A stretch of DNA of 64,000 nucleotides from positions 1 through 64,000 of the forward strand of contig DATIPO010000065.1 of assembly GCA_035471925.1 (NCBI GenBank), written 5' to 3'. Below the pieces are notes generated by a model. That model ran no database searches, had not been told where the DNA came from, and saw only the letters and a program-made list of their open reading frames with translations. This document shows positions 26,530-36,000 of the stretch, one piece after another (position 1 is the first letter of the stretch; each line of letters starts with the position of its first letter). The position numbers and the translations under genes are program-made. The stretch is from JANQFM01 sp035471925 (GTDB lineage Bacteria > Acidobacteriota > UBA6911 > RPQK01 > DATIPO01).

Positions 26530-27210
26530 CTACAAGCGGGGAGGGTTTTCAACGGCCACTTCCTCGATGATCTCGGGACGCTCGTTGTGGGGTGAGTTCA
26601 CCTCCCGGCTGACCGCAACGGCCTCCATCTCCTCAGCAGGGTAGGGGACGAGAAGCGCCCGCAGCTCCTTCGAACGTGCCTCCGGATCAAGCCAGTGCCC
26701 GTGCTCCTCATGTGGAAGAATCACCGGCATGCGGTCGTGCACCTGGCCGCTGAGAGGGTTGGGTCCGGTGGTAATGATGGTGCAGGAGAGCACCTGGTGT
26801 CCGTCGGGGGCCCGCCAGCGTTCCCACAGTCCGGCGAAGGCCATCAATCCCCGGTCTTTGCGTCTGAAGAGAAAAGGCTGCTTGCCGTCGCTTTGCTTCC
26901 GCCATTCATAGTAGCCGTCCGTCGGCAGAAGGCAACGTCTTTTCTGGAAGGCGTTGCGGAATGCCGATTTTGACGCTACAGTTTCGGAACGGGCGTTGAT
27001 CATTTTGAAACCGATCTTCTCGTCCTTGGCCCAATAGGGAATCAATCCCCAGCGATAGAGGCCGAGTTGGCGGGTGTCGTGGTCGGCCAGGGTCACCGCC
27101 GGCACGGTCTGGCTGGGTGCGATGTTGTATCGGGGCGGCAGGCGCACCTCGTCGACTTCGAAAACGTCGGGAATCTGTTCGGTCTGGGTCAGCGTGTAGC
27201 GTCCGCACAT
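26530..27210 (-). CDS. SRAP-domain abasic-site DNA-protein crosslinking protein (YedK/HMCES-like)
   Basis: 226 residues of the SOS response-associated peptidase family. The catalytic Cys2 is in MCGRYTL, exposed after removal of Met1, and forms a thiazolidine with abasic sites in single-stranded DNA. Other conserved features are RYNIAPSQTVPAV, RWGLIPYWAKD, INARSETVASKSAFRNAF, PTDGYYEW (Glu) and VHDRMPVIL (His). Length is normal. Upstream of the methyltransferase in the same direction, 65 bases apart. Confidence 0.94.
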   Translation of the reverse strand: MCGRYTLTQTEQIPDVFEVDEVRLPPRYNIAPSQTVPAVTLADHDTRQLGLYRWGLIPYWAKDEKIGFKMINARSETVASKSAFRNAFQKRRCLLPTDGYYEWRKQSDGKQPFLFRRKDRGLMAFAGLWERWRAPDGHQVLSCTIITTGPNPLSGQVHDRMPVILPHEEHGHWLDPEARSKELRALLVPYPAEEMEAVAVSREVNSPHNERPEIIEEVAVENPPRL

Positions 27211-27332
27211 GGGGCCGATTCTAGCCGATCCGCTCCAGATGTGAAGTTCTGGGGGTTCGGGGAGGGCTAAGACGCGGGCTCTTCAGACGGTTCCAAAAGC
27301 GCATGCCGCTTGCGTTTGGGCGGGGTTTGGAA

Positions 27333-27361
27333 TTGAAGGAGCAAAATATTTATGGTAACTT
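27333..27361 (+). promoter_or_regulatory. Candidate promoter of the exported protein gene at 27483
   Basis: TTGAAG (27333-27338), 17 bases, TAACTT (27356-27361), inside an AT-rich patch in an otherwise GC-rich gap. The transcript leader would be about 115 bases. Confidence 0.4.
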
Positions 27362-27482
27362 CCCGTGCACTCAGGCATCTATGAACCCAGGGCCGGGAGA
27401 CGCCAAAAAACCCGGACCGCCCGGTTCGGCAGAGAGAATGAGCTGGACACGTCCAGTCAGCCATGGAGGTCGATTGAGAACA

Positions 27483-28502
27483 ATGAATTGGAAAACACTG
27501 AAGTTGGCAGTTGCCCTGATTGTCCTGGCCACGGTGGCAGCCCCGGCCGTGATGGCCCAGGAAGCGAGTGCGGAAGGACAAGATCCTGAACAGTACCGCA
27601 TCGAGTACACGGCCTATCAAGACGCCATCAAGAAAACAGGCCAGGAAAAGGTCGAAGCTCTGCTGAAATTCTACAGGGATTTCCCCAAATCGAGCTTGCT
27701 GCCCTATATCAAGGGCGAATACCTGCAAATCCTGCAAGCGGCCTACAATGAAGGCAAGGCCGCTGAAACGGTGACGCTGGGCGAGCGCTTTATGCAGGTC
27801 GAACCCGGGGAGATCGCGCCGGTTTATTTTTCCGCTGATCTGCTGTTCCGGCAGGGAAACTATGCCGATGCTCTTCCTTGGGCTGAGCGCCTTTACAAAG
27901 AGGCGGAGAAAGCCGACTTCAAGAAGCGTGCCACGTTCATGGCCGCCTTCGCCTCTCTCCAGACCGGGAAAACGGCCAAGCTGCAAAAGTACGGCCCCGA
28001 AGCGGTCGATCAGTTCGCTGCCAAAGACACTTATCTGATCTCCACCGAGTTGATGCGTCAGGCGGTGTCTTCCAACAATCTCCGTCAGGCTGCCCAATAC
28101 GCCAACAAGGCCCTGGAGGGCTATGGCGCCGCCGAATCCTCGGCCAGTGCCGAGATGAGAGAGTACATCGGCGACAACCGCGTGGCCGCCACCATGGTTC
28201 TGGGCGAGGCTGCTTATGTTCAAGGACAGTGGAACCGCGCCATCCAGCAGTTTCAGAGAGTGCTCCAGCTAACTTCCGAGAAGGAGAAGACAGGGCAGGC
28301 CTACTATAAGATCGGCATGAGCCACTGGAAGGCCGGCAAGGTTGATCCCGAAGCCATGCGCGCCTTCGCCCGCGGCTACAAACTCGGCAGCGGCCAATTC
28401 TCGCAGCAGTGCTACAAGCATTTGGAAGATCTCTACAAGATCCGCCACAACGACTCCACGGCCGGCTTGGATGAGTTCATTCAAGAATCACTGACTGAAT
28501 AA
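27483..28502 (+). CDS. Exported helical-repeat (TPR-like) protein, function unknown
   Basis: 339 residues. The signal peptide is residues 1-26 (KTLKLAVALIVLATVAAPAV then MAQ). The mature part is all-helical with Tyr/Ala-rich TPR-like pairs: AYNEGKAAETVTLGERFM, GNYADALPWAERLYKEAEKA, AAYVQGQWNRAIQQFQRVLQ, YYKIGMSHWKAGKVDPEAMR. I use ATG 27483, because the leader begins there; the frame is open from 27303. A terminator follows at 28528, so it is probably a single-gene transcript. Confidence 0.75.
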   Translation: MNWKTLKLAVALIVLATVAAPAVMAQEASAEGQDPEQYRIEYTAYQDAIKKTGQEKVEALLKFYRDFPKSSLLPYIKGEYLQILQAAYNEGKAAETVTLGERFMQVEPGEIAPVYFSADLLFRQGNYADALPWAERLYKEAEKADFKKRATFMAAFASLQTGKTAKLQKYGPEAVDQFAAKDTYLISTELMRQAVSSNNLRQAAQYANKALEGYGAAESSASAEMREYIGDNRVAATMVLGEAAYVQGQWNRAIQQFQRVLQLTSEKEKTGQAYYKIGMSHWKAGKVDPEAMRAFARGYKLGSGQFSQQCYKHLEDLYKIRHNDSTAGLDEFIQESLTE

Positions 28503-28527
28503 GCACGACTCACATGCCTGAGTTTCA

Positions 28528-28564
28528 ACGCCGGTCCTCTCCTCACGGGGGCCGGCGTTTTTTT
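28528..28564 (+). terminator. Rho-independent terminator
   Basis: AACGCCGG (28528-28535) pairs with CCGGCGTT (28553-28560); T residues run on to 28564. It separates the exported TPR-like protein gene from the helicase gene. Confidence 0.9.
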
Positions 28565-28581
28565 GTATCCTTGACTCTTCT

Positions 28582-30867
28582 ATGGCCCCATCCGCCTCAT
28601 CTCTGCTCGACCAACTCAACGAGCCTCAGCGCGAGGCCGTGACCCACGAAGAAGGCCCCTTGCTCATCCTGGCTGGAGCCGGCAGCGGCAAGACCCGCAC
28701 CCTCACCTACCGTGTCGCCCATCTGATCGCCACCCACGCCTGCGGTCCCGACCAGATCCTGGCCGTCACCTTTACCAACAAGGCGGCCGAAGAAATGCGT
28801 TCGAGGGTTCTCTCGCTGCTGCCGCCGATGGACCGCGTGCCGCTGGTCTGTACTTTTCACTCCTTCGGGGTGAGGGTCCTGCGCCGCTACGCCAGCCGCG
28901 TGGGCTACCGCAACGACTTCAACATCTGCGATGCCGACGATCAGCACCGCCTCTACAAGGGCATCTACAAAGAGATGGATCTCAACGACAAGGAGATCCG
29001 CATCGCCGAGGCCCGCTCGGTGATTTCCAGGGCCAAGAACAAGGGATGGGGGCCGGATCAGTTGGCCAAGGACGGGCACCGCTCCGATTGCGAGGTGCTG
29101 GCCCGCCTTTACCGCCGTTACCAGCAGGTGCTGCGCCAGTCCAACGCCGTCGACTTCGACGACCTGATTCTGCTGACCGTCCATCTGCTGCAGGAAAATG
29201 AAGACGTCTGCTACCGCTATGGCGAGTGGTACCGCCACCTGCTTATCGACGAGTACCAGGACACCAATTTTCCTCAATACGAGCTGATCAAGGCCCTCAC
29301 CTGCACGCACGACAATCTCTGTGCGGTGGGCGACGAAGACCAGTCCATCTACGGCTTCCGGGGAGCCGAGATCGACAACATCCTGCGCTTCGAGAAGGAC
29401 TTTCCCGGCACCCGCCTGATTAAGCTGGAGCAAAACTACCGCTCCACCCAGCTCATCCTGGATGCTGCTGGGGCGGTCGTGTCCAACAACCAGCAGCGCA
29501 AGGGAAAGACGCTCTGGACCGAGCGCAAGAGCGGACCCAAGATCGATCTCTACGTGGCCGCCAACGCCTCCGATGAGGCCCGCTGGGTAGCCGAAAAGAT
29601 CGAAGCCTGCCGACGCCGGGGAGTGGAACGCATCGCCGTGCTCTACCGCACCAACTTCCTCTCCCGCCAGTTCGAGGAAGCGCTGCGCCAGCGCCGCATT
29701 CCCTATCGCCTGATCGGGGGCGTCAGCTTCTATTCGCGCAAGGAAATCAAAGATGCCCTGGCCTACTTGCGCATGGCCCGCAATCCCGACGACAACGTCT
29801 CTCTTCTGCGCGTCATCAACGAGCCTTCGCGAGGTATCGGGAACAAGACGCTGGAACAGCTTCAGAGCTTGGCCTCCGAACACGATGGAAGCTTGTGGAA
29901 GGCTCTTGAGGCGGGACTCGGAGATCAACGCTTCCCAGGACGGGCTCACCGCTGCCTCAACGCTTTCCGCGAAATCATCGGCAAGTCAGCCGAGGCCTTG
30001 GAAAAGCCTCTTCCATCGGCTCTGGAGCGCATTCTCTCGGTCAGCGGCTACGTCAGAGCCCTGGAATCGGAAGGGACGCCGGAAGCCGACAGCCGGCTGG
30101 AGAACCTCAAAGAACTGATCAACGTGGCTCGTGAAGTCGAAGCCGCCGACCTGGACGTCCAGCAATTCCTGGACGAGGCCGCCTTGCGCGCCGACACCGA
30201 CGAGTACGACGCCAGGGCCCCCGTCACCCTGATGACCCTGCACAATGCCAAGGGGCTGGAGTTCGAGACGGTGTTTCTGGCGGGATGCGAAGAAGGGCTC
30301 TTCCCCCATGCCCGCTCGCTGGCCGAGAACGATATTGAGGAGGAGCGCAGGCTCTGCTACGTGGGCATGACCCGGGCCGAACGCAAGCTGCACCTCAGCT
30401 ACTCGCGGCGCCGGCGTTTTTACGGCAGCGACGCCAATGAATTCAACCAGCCCTCTCAGTTCCTCCACGAGATTCCCGGAGAACTGGTTGAAAGTCACAG
30501 GTCTCCGCTGTTGGGCTACGCTTCGCCCTATGAAACGGGCTATCAGGGCGCGGCTTCACCATCATCCTCGGGGCGCCTCTTTCCCAGGGCGGCCTCGCCT
30601 TCAGAGCGCAGCAAGCCCAAGGCGGCCTTCTCGGGCATGACGCTCAATACCAAGCAAGACGTTCAGGGCTACCTCGACAAGATGCACAAGCAGAAGGGGT
30701 CGGGAAAGGCCTTGCGGCGGGGAGCGTTCGTCGAGCACGCCAAGTGGGGCCGCGGCAAGGTGCTCTCGGTTGAGCCCAGCAAGGGCGACGACCTCAAAGT
30801 TACGGTCCGATTCTCTCAAGGCATCAAGAAGCTGATGCAAAGCTACGCTAAACTTCGCGTGCTCTAG
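28582..30867 (+). CDS. pcrA: UvrD/PcrA-type superfamily 1 DNA helicase
   Basis: 761 residues, a 3'-5' DNA helicase for repair and clearing of stalled complexes. Motifs in order: Walker A LAGAGSGKTRTLTYR (about 31-45), LAVTFTNKAAEEM (Ia), LIDEYQDTN (II), VGDEDQSIYGFRGAE (III), EQNYRSTQLIL (IV), VTLMTLHNAKGLEFETVFLA (V) and EEERRLCYVGMTRAE (VI). The C-terminal 60 residues (GAFVEHAKWGRGKVLSVE) form the Tudor-like domain that in PcrA binds RNA polymerase. The ATG at 28582 has no clear ribosome-binding site and lies close behind the terminator. Confidence 0.95.
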   Translation: MAPSASSLLDQLNEPQREAVTHEEGPLLILAGAGSGKTRTLTYRVAHLIATHACGPDQILAVTFTNKAAEEMRSRVLSLLPPMDRVPLVCTFHSFGVRVLRRYASRVGYRNDFNICDADDQHRLYKGIYKEMDLNDKEIRIAEARSVISRAKNKGWGPDQLAKDGHRSDCEVLARLYRRYQQVLRQSNAVDFDDLILLTVHLLQENEDVCYRYGEWYRHLLIDEYQDTNFPQYELIKALTCTHDNLCAVGDEDQSIYGFRGAEIDNILRFEKDFPGTRLIKLEQNYRSTQLILDAAGAVVSNNQQRKGKTLWTERKSGPKIDLYVAANASDEARWVAEKIEACRRRGVERIAVLYRTNFLSRQFEEALRQRRIPYRLIGGVSFYSRKEIKDALAYLRMARNPDDNVSLLRVINEPSRGIGNKTLEQLQSLASEHDGSLWKALEAGLGDQRFPGRAHRCLNAFREIIGKSAEALEKPLPSALERILSVSGYVRALESEGTPEADSRLENLKELINVAREVEAADLDVQQFLDEAALRADTDEYDARAPVTLMTLHNAKGLEFETVFLAGCEEGLFPHARSLAENDIEEERRLCYVGMTRAERKLHLSYSRRRRFYGSDANEFNQPSQFLHEIPGELVESHRSPLLGYASPYETGYQGAASPSSSGRLFPRAASPSERSKPKAAFSGMTLNTKQDVQGYLDKMHKQKGSGKALRRGAFVEHAKWGRGKVLSVEPSKGDDLKVTVRFSQGIKKLMQSYAKLRVL

Positions 30868-31000
30868 GCCCGCATTTCTCACGGGCCAGGGCCATCTCCT
30901 GCGATGCGGCGAGTCCCACGTCACCGGCAGCGACTCTGTACAAGTTCACCCTCCAGTCAGGTTTGCCTGAGCTATGTCCTCGGCGGCAGGAACCCGCTGT

Positions 31001-31825
31001 CTACTGGATGGCGTCTTCAGCGTCGAGGAAAATCGGGGTGTCGAGTTCCTCTGGCCACACGGGTTGCCAGGGGTCCTGTGCCCAAGGATTGGTGCGGCAA
31101 CGCTCCAGATATTCGTCGACCAGAGGGCGGACCTGGGGCGGGTCCTGAGTCAAGGCTGCCAGAATCAGTCCTGAATAGGGCACCGCGGGATCGGCCTGGG
31201 GGTGCATGCGCTGCAAAGCGGCTCGAAAAGCCTGAGAGGCCTGTTCAGATTGGCCGCTTTCCAGATGAGTGCGACCCAGCAAAAGGTAGACCCGCGAGGT
31301 GTCGGGACCGAGCCGGCGCGCCTGCTCCAGAAAGACACGGGCTTGTTCGGGTTGCCCGTCCTCGATCAGGGTTTCGCCCAGGGCCATCAGCAGCATGCGT
31401 CGGTGGGGGCGCTCTGCGGCCAGCCGGGTCAGCAGGGCAACTGCGGCCGACGTTTCGCCCCGTCCCCGCAGGCACTGGGCCTTCAGGAAGAGCCGTTCAG
31501 GAGCCGACGAAGAAGCGGCCATCCAGTAAGCGCTTTCCAGAGCCTGTTGGGCCTCCTGAGAGGTGGGCGCGGTCAGGGCCGTCAGGTAGTGGGCCAGCGC
31601 ATCGGAGGGAGCGCCGCGCAGAGCCTGTTGGGCCATCGGCGCCAACAGCGCCTTGGGCTGGGAGATCTCCAACCCGTGCAGGACCAACTCGGCCATTTCG
31701 AGAGTTTCAGGAGAATGTTGGGCGGAGGCGAAGACCGGTCCGTCGGCGGCCACATCCTTGGCCCAAGCCGGGACCAGCAACAACGCCAGCAAGATTAGCG
31801 TGAGCGTTCGCGGAATCATCGTCAT
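31001..31825 (-). CDS. Exported tetratricopeptide-repeat protein
   Basis: 274 residues. Signal peptide at 1-22 (TLILLALLLVPAWA core). TPR units include RLFLKAQCLRGRGETSAAVA, RMLLMALGETLIEDGQPEQA, RVYLLLGRTHLESGQSEQAS. I use ATG 31825 or the second ATG at 31819, because the leader starts there; the frame is open to 32083. Located between the helicase and a divergent small exported protein. No function can be assigned. Confidence 0.75.
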   Translation of the reverse strand: MTMIPRTLTLILLALLLVPAWAKDVAADGPVFASAQHSPETLEMAELVLHGLEISQPKALLAPMAQQALRGAPSDALAHYLTALTAPTSQEAQQALESAYWMAASSSAPERLFLKAQCLRGRGETSAAVALLTRLAAERPHRRMLLMALGETLIEDGQPEQARVFLEQARRLGPDTSRVYLLLGRTHLESGQSEQASQAFRAALQRMHPQADPAVPYSGLILAALTQDPPQVRPLVDEYLERCRTNPWAQDPWQPVWPEELDTPIFLDAEDAIQ

Positions 31826-32082
31826 CGTACTGCCTATTCCAATAACCCAGCGGACCTCCCACGATCCTGTCACTTTCACTGACGAGCGATGATTGCCCGT
31901 CGTTCCGAATATACGACGGTGTTCCCATGGAAATTCGATGAATCGACGGGGTCGCCCCGGGCACCTCTCACCAATGGGGATGAAAATCGGCCTCATCGGG
32001 AAATGCGGCTGCAGTGTCGATTTTGAGGCGGCTCGTTCGTCAAGGGGGTGAAAGACAGAGTTATGACTTCGAGGAGACAACA

Positions 32083-32643
32083 ATGAAAAGGAGAAACCAA
32101 ACCATGAGAAAGTGGATTACGCCCATGGCCGCGCTGATGCTGACGGCTTTTCTGTCGTTGACCTGGACGGTCGGCTGGGCCGGCGATGCCGGCACGCCTT
32201 CCCAAAGCGTGGTTGACGCGTTCGAGAAACTGAAGTCGTTGGAGGGCACCTGGAAGGGCACCAACGGCCAAGGCGAAGAGGTCGAATTGACCTTCGAGCT
32301 GACCGGCAACGGAAGCGCTGTCTACAGCCGCTACAGCGTCAACGGGACGGAACACGAGCACGACATGGCGACCGTGTATCACCTGGAGGGTGCGCGTCTG
32401 ATGCTGACCCACTATTGCGCCATGGCAAATCAGCCCCGCATGATTTCCACCAGCGGACTGCAAGGCAACGCTCTCCAGTTTCAGTTCCTGGACGTGGGGA
32501 ACGCCGATGCGTCCAAGGATGGACACATGCACAAGGCGGCCTACCAGTTCCTGTCCGACAACCACTTCACCACGGATTGGACCTGGTTCGAGGGCGGTGA
32601 GTCGCGCTTCACCGCCACTGTCGACGTCAAGCGCGTCAAATAA
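32083..32643 (+). CDS. Small exported protein, beta-barrel-like, function unknown
   Basis: 186 residues. GAGGAG lies upstream of ATG 32083. The signal peptide reaches about residue 33 (MAALMLTAFLSLTWTVGWA). The mature part begins SVVDAFEKLKSLEGTWKGTN and alternates short beta strands (VELTFELTGNGSAVYSRYS, DMATVYHLEGARLMLTHYCA), like lipocalin or DUF1579-type barrels that measure a sugar or lipid ligand. THYCAMANQPRM is a striking conserved-looking patch. I cannot name a family with certainty. Confidence 0.7.
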   Translation: MKRRNQTMRKWITPMAALMLTAFLSLTWTVGWAGDAGTPSQSVVDAFEKLKSLEGTWKGTNGQGEEVELTFELTGNGSAVYSRYSVNGTEHEHDMATVYHLEGARLMLTHYCAMANQPRMISTSGLQGNALQFQFLDVGNADASKDGHMHKAAYQFLSDNHFTTDWTWFEGGESRFTATVDVKRVK

Positions 32644-32652
32644 AACGCCCTT

Positions 32653-32723
32653 CCCGGATTCGTCCGGGGGTGCGGCGAAGGGTGGATCCCCGATTTGTCT
32701 TCCGACAAAACCGCCCTTCGCCG
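32653..32723. repeat. Hairpin cluster with nested inverted repeats
   Basis: Two adjacent structures follow the small exported protein. The first is CCCGGA-TTCG-TCCGGG (32653-32668), a perfect stem with a stable tetraloop. The second is a 13-base arm at 32673-32685 matching 32711-32723 with one mismatch, enclosing TTTGTC-TTCC-GACAAA (32694-32709). No T run follows, so this is not a typical terminator on either strand, although it may act as one. Confidence 0.7.
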
Positions 32724-32787
32724 ATTCTCTCCTTGCAGGGAATTGGCCAACGCTTAGTGCAGCGAGTCCCCTTCAAGCCGTCCTTCA

Positions 32788-32960
32788 ACGCTATTCCACG
32801 CTTTCAGCGTTAAGAGATGTGGTCCCCTTGAACCCAGGGTGGCGCCGTCGTCTCGCTTCGCTCGAGGCGGCTGACCCTTGGGCTGGCATATGGCTCGCCT
32901 ACAGCGAGCTTTCAACACAGCCGCCGGGCTGAAGTGTGGCTCGCCTGAGCGAGCCCGGAC
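32788..32960 (+). repeat. Dispersed repeat element, copy B, with two related downstream units
   Basis: Plus-strand copy of the element at 12588-12687: 24-base block at 32788-32811, then ACCCAGGGTGGCGCC and TGGGCTGGC with GCTTCGCTCG at the centre. It continues as at the first locus into units with ATGGCTCGCC-CAGCGAGC arms (about 32889-32960). A short open frame here is just the translated repeat. With the hairpin cluster it fills the 367-base gap 32644-33010, which holds no gene. Confidence 0.8.
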
Positions 32961-33010
32961 TCTTCAACACTGGTTTTGAAGGCCGGGCCCGTCACTCTGC
33001 GGCTTTCTCG

Positions 33011-36000
33011 TTAGTCCTCGTCTGATGGGTCGGCGTTCCACCACCAGAAGGGGGCGACTTCCTCTTCCTGAGGATAAATCTTCTTGAGGGTGTCCCCCTC
33101 GAAGAGTTCGCCGTTTTTCATCACCCAGCGGACGCTGTTGGTGTTGCGGATGTCCTGCAGCGGATCCTGATCCAGAATCACCAGGTCGGCCAGCTTGCCT
33201 TCGGTGATGCTTCCCAGATCCTGCTGGAGGCCGACGATTTCGGCACCGTCGATGGTGGCGGCCTTGAGGACTTCGCGGGGCGTCATTCCGCCCATGCCCA
33301 GCGACCACATCTCCCAGTGATAGCCCAGCCCCTGCAACTGGCCGTGTCCGCCCACGCCCACCAGTCCGCCGGCGCGCTGGACTTGAGCGGCCGCGGCAGC
33401 ATGACGGGGAAAGGCGTGCTCGTCCTCCCGGAACCAGGGACGCCTCTTGGTCAAGCGGTCGATCTCATTGTGAGGCACGAAACGATTGATCTTGGCGTCG
33501 TCGTGGACTTCGGTAGTGGTGTAGAAGTAATTCTCGGCCCAAGGACCTCCGTAGAGCACCAGCAGCGTCGGCGTGTAAGCGCAGCGGGTCTGGGCAAAGA
33601 GCTCCACCACGTCTTTGAAGAGGGGGACGATGGGCAGCGAATGCTCGTTTCCGCCGAAGCCGTCGATGGCGTGGGTCATGTCCAGCTTGAGGTCGAGAGC
33701 GCCTTCGGTAGTGACCGTCATTTCCAGTTCATTGGCGGCTTTGACAACCCACTGGCGCTGCTTGCGGTTGCCCACCACGTAGCTCTTAAGGTTGTTGTTC
33801 CTGTAGTAGCGCTTGTAGCGCTCCAGCACGTGGTAGGCCGACTCGTAGTCCTGGAAGTTGGTGTTGGAAAAGACCCCCGGCCCGGTGGAATGGGCGCGCG
33901 GGCCCAGCATGATGCCGGCCTGCACCATGTCGAGGTAAGCCAGATAGTCGTTGGTTGAGGTCTGGACGTCGAGTCCGGTGGTGACGCCGTAGGCCAGGTT
34001 GGCCAGGAAGCTCCAGTTGTGGAGTTCCAGCACGCCCTCGGTACGCATCTCGTAATGGGCGTGGGTGTCGATGAAGCCGGGAACCACGTACTTGCCCGCG
34101 AGATCGAAGACGCGGGCCTGGGACGGGACCTGCAGATCCTTGCCCACGGCCTTGATGCGGTTGTCCTCGATCAGGATGTCGGCGTCCTCCAGCACTTCGT
34201 CGCCGTTCATGGTGATGACCGTGGCGCCTCGCAGAACAACCGTCCCCTCGGGCTTGTGGCGTGGAAACTCGATGACGACTTCGTAAGACTCGACGTTCTC
34301 GTCCTCTTCCTTGGCCTCGAACTTCTCCTCTTCGTTCTGGCCGTCGTCGGCTTCCGCGTCTTGGTTTTCCTCGCCTTCCTCCGGTGTTTCTTCGGCATCC
34401 GATTCGTCGTCGCCTTCTTCTTCGGCTTGGTCATCCTCCTCGTCGTCTTTCTTGGGACTGAAGTCGATGGAATCGAAGGGACGGCGGAAGAAAGTCGAGC
34501 CCATCGACCAAGTGACGGTCTTGCCTTGGTCGGCCCACTGATAGGAGTCGGCTCCGACGTCGGTCAGTCGCTTGGCGGGCAGAGTGCCCGAGTCGACGTT
34601 GATGCTGGGTGCGCTTCCGGTGGGGGGAGGCACGGCCGTGACGTAGAGCTGGTGGTTGACGCGGGCCAGGGCCCAGCGTCCGTCGGGAGAGATGCGGACA
34701 TCCTGGGCAGCCGGCGGACGCCTGGAACGGGGCGTGGAGCGTCCCGTGACCTTGAGGTGGTTGCGCCGGTCGGTGCCGTCGTAGCGCATGGAGACGAGTC
34801 CGTCGCGTGAGTAGAAGTAGACTCGGTCGTCCTCGGGACCGAAGTGAGGCACGCCCAGTCCGCGGGCGGGGACGATGAGCTGCACCTGGCCGCCTTCCGA
34901 AGGCAGCCACACCAAGTCGAGGGAAATGCGCAGTCCGCCGAATTCGCTGGGAGTCTGAGTGCGCATCCAGGCATTGCCCCGGCGGGCCACGATGCGGCTT
35001 CCGTCAGGCGAAAAAACGGGATCGGTGTAGAAGGCCGGAGTCTGGGTCAGACGCTGAGGCGTCCCCCCGGCTGCCGGACGCTTCCAGATGTGGCCGGTGC
35101 CGTCGGCAATCCAGGTGACGTAGACGATCCACTGCCCGTCGGGCGAGAAGGAGGGCTTGAATTCATTGGCGTTGTCTTGGGTCAGGCGGCGCGGTGTTTT
35201 CTCTTCCAGATTCATCTCGTAAAGATGCCCCATGGCCGAGAAAACGATGCGCTCGCCCTCAGGTGACTGGACGGGATCGAAGATGAGGCGCGAACGCACC
35301 GGCCCATCCCCGATCTTGCGCTGGAAGTTGAGCCGCGGTCCGATGTCGAGCGAAACATCGGCGCTGAAGGCGATCTCGCTGGAATCTCCGCTGCTGATGT
35401 CGATGCGGTGGATCTTGCCGTCGTAGGTGACGATCAGGGAGTCGCCGTCGGGAGTAAAGGCATAGGAAGGGAAGAGGTCGCGGCTTCCCCGCGATTCCAT
35501 GTCGTCGCGCTGGACGGGGTACTTCAGCCAGCGGTCCTGTCCCGAGTCGAGGTTGCGGATGCGCAGTCCCGTCTCGGCCTCGTAGCGGGTACCGTAGACG
35601 AGGTGCTTGCCATCGGGCGAGATGAGGGGCCGGAAGGCTCCCCCCTGAGCCTGAGTGACACGGTCGCTTTCGCCGCTGATCATGTCGCGGCGGTGGATCT
35701 CCCAGTCGAAGGACATCTGGTTGTAGACGCTGCCGCCTCCGCGTTGGGCGTAGTAGAGGAAGCGTCCGTCGGGAGAGACGGCAGCCCCCATCTTGCGGTC
35801 GCCGCCCCGGCCTCCGCCGCCCGGTCCGTCGTCGTCCTCCTCGTCTCCCGTGACCTTGATGCCCGATCCGCCGTTGACGTGGTACATGTAGATGTCCACC
35901 CCGCGGTCGCTCTTGGTCACCAGCACATACTGGCTGTCCGGCATCCAGGCCGGGGAGATGATGGAATTGGACTTCTCTTTCGACAGTTGGCGCGGATCGC

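Noticed and set aside
32507..32932. Plus-strand frame ending in a NPGWRRRLASLE-type sequence
   Set aside because: This is the translated dispersed repeat and the shifted tail of the small exported protein gene, not a gene.
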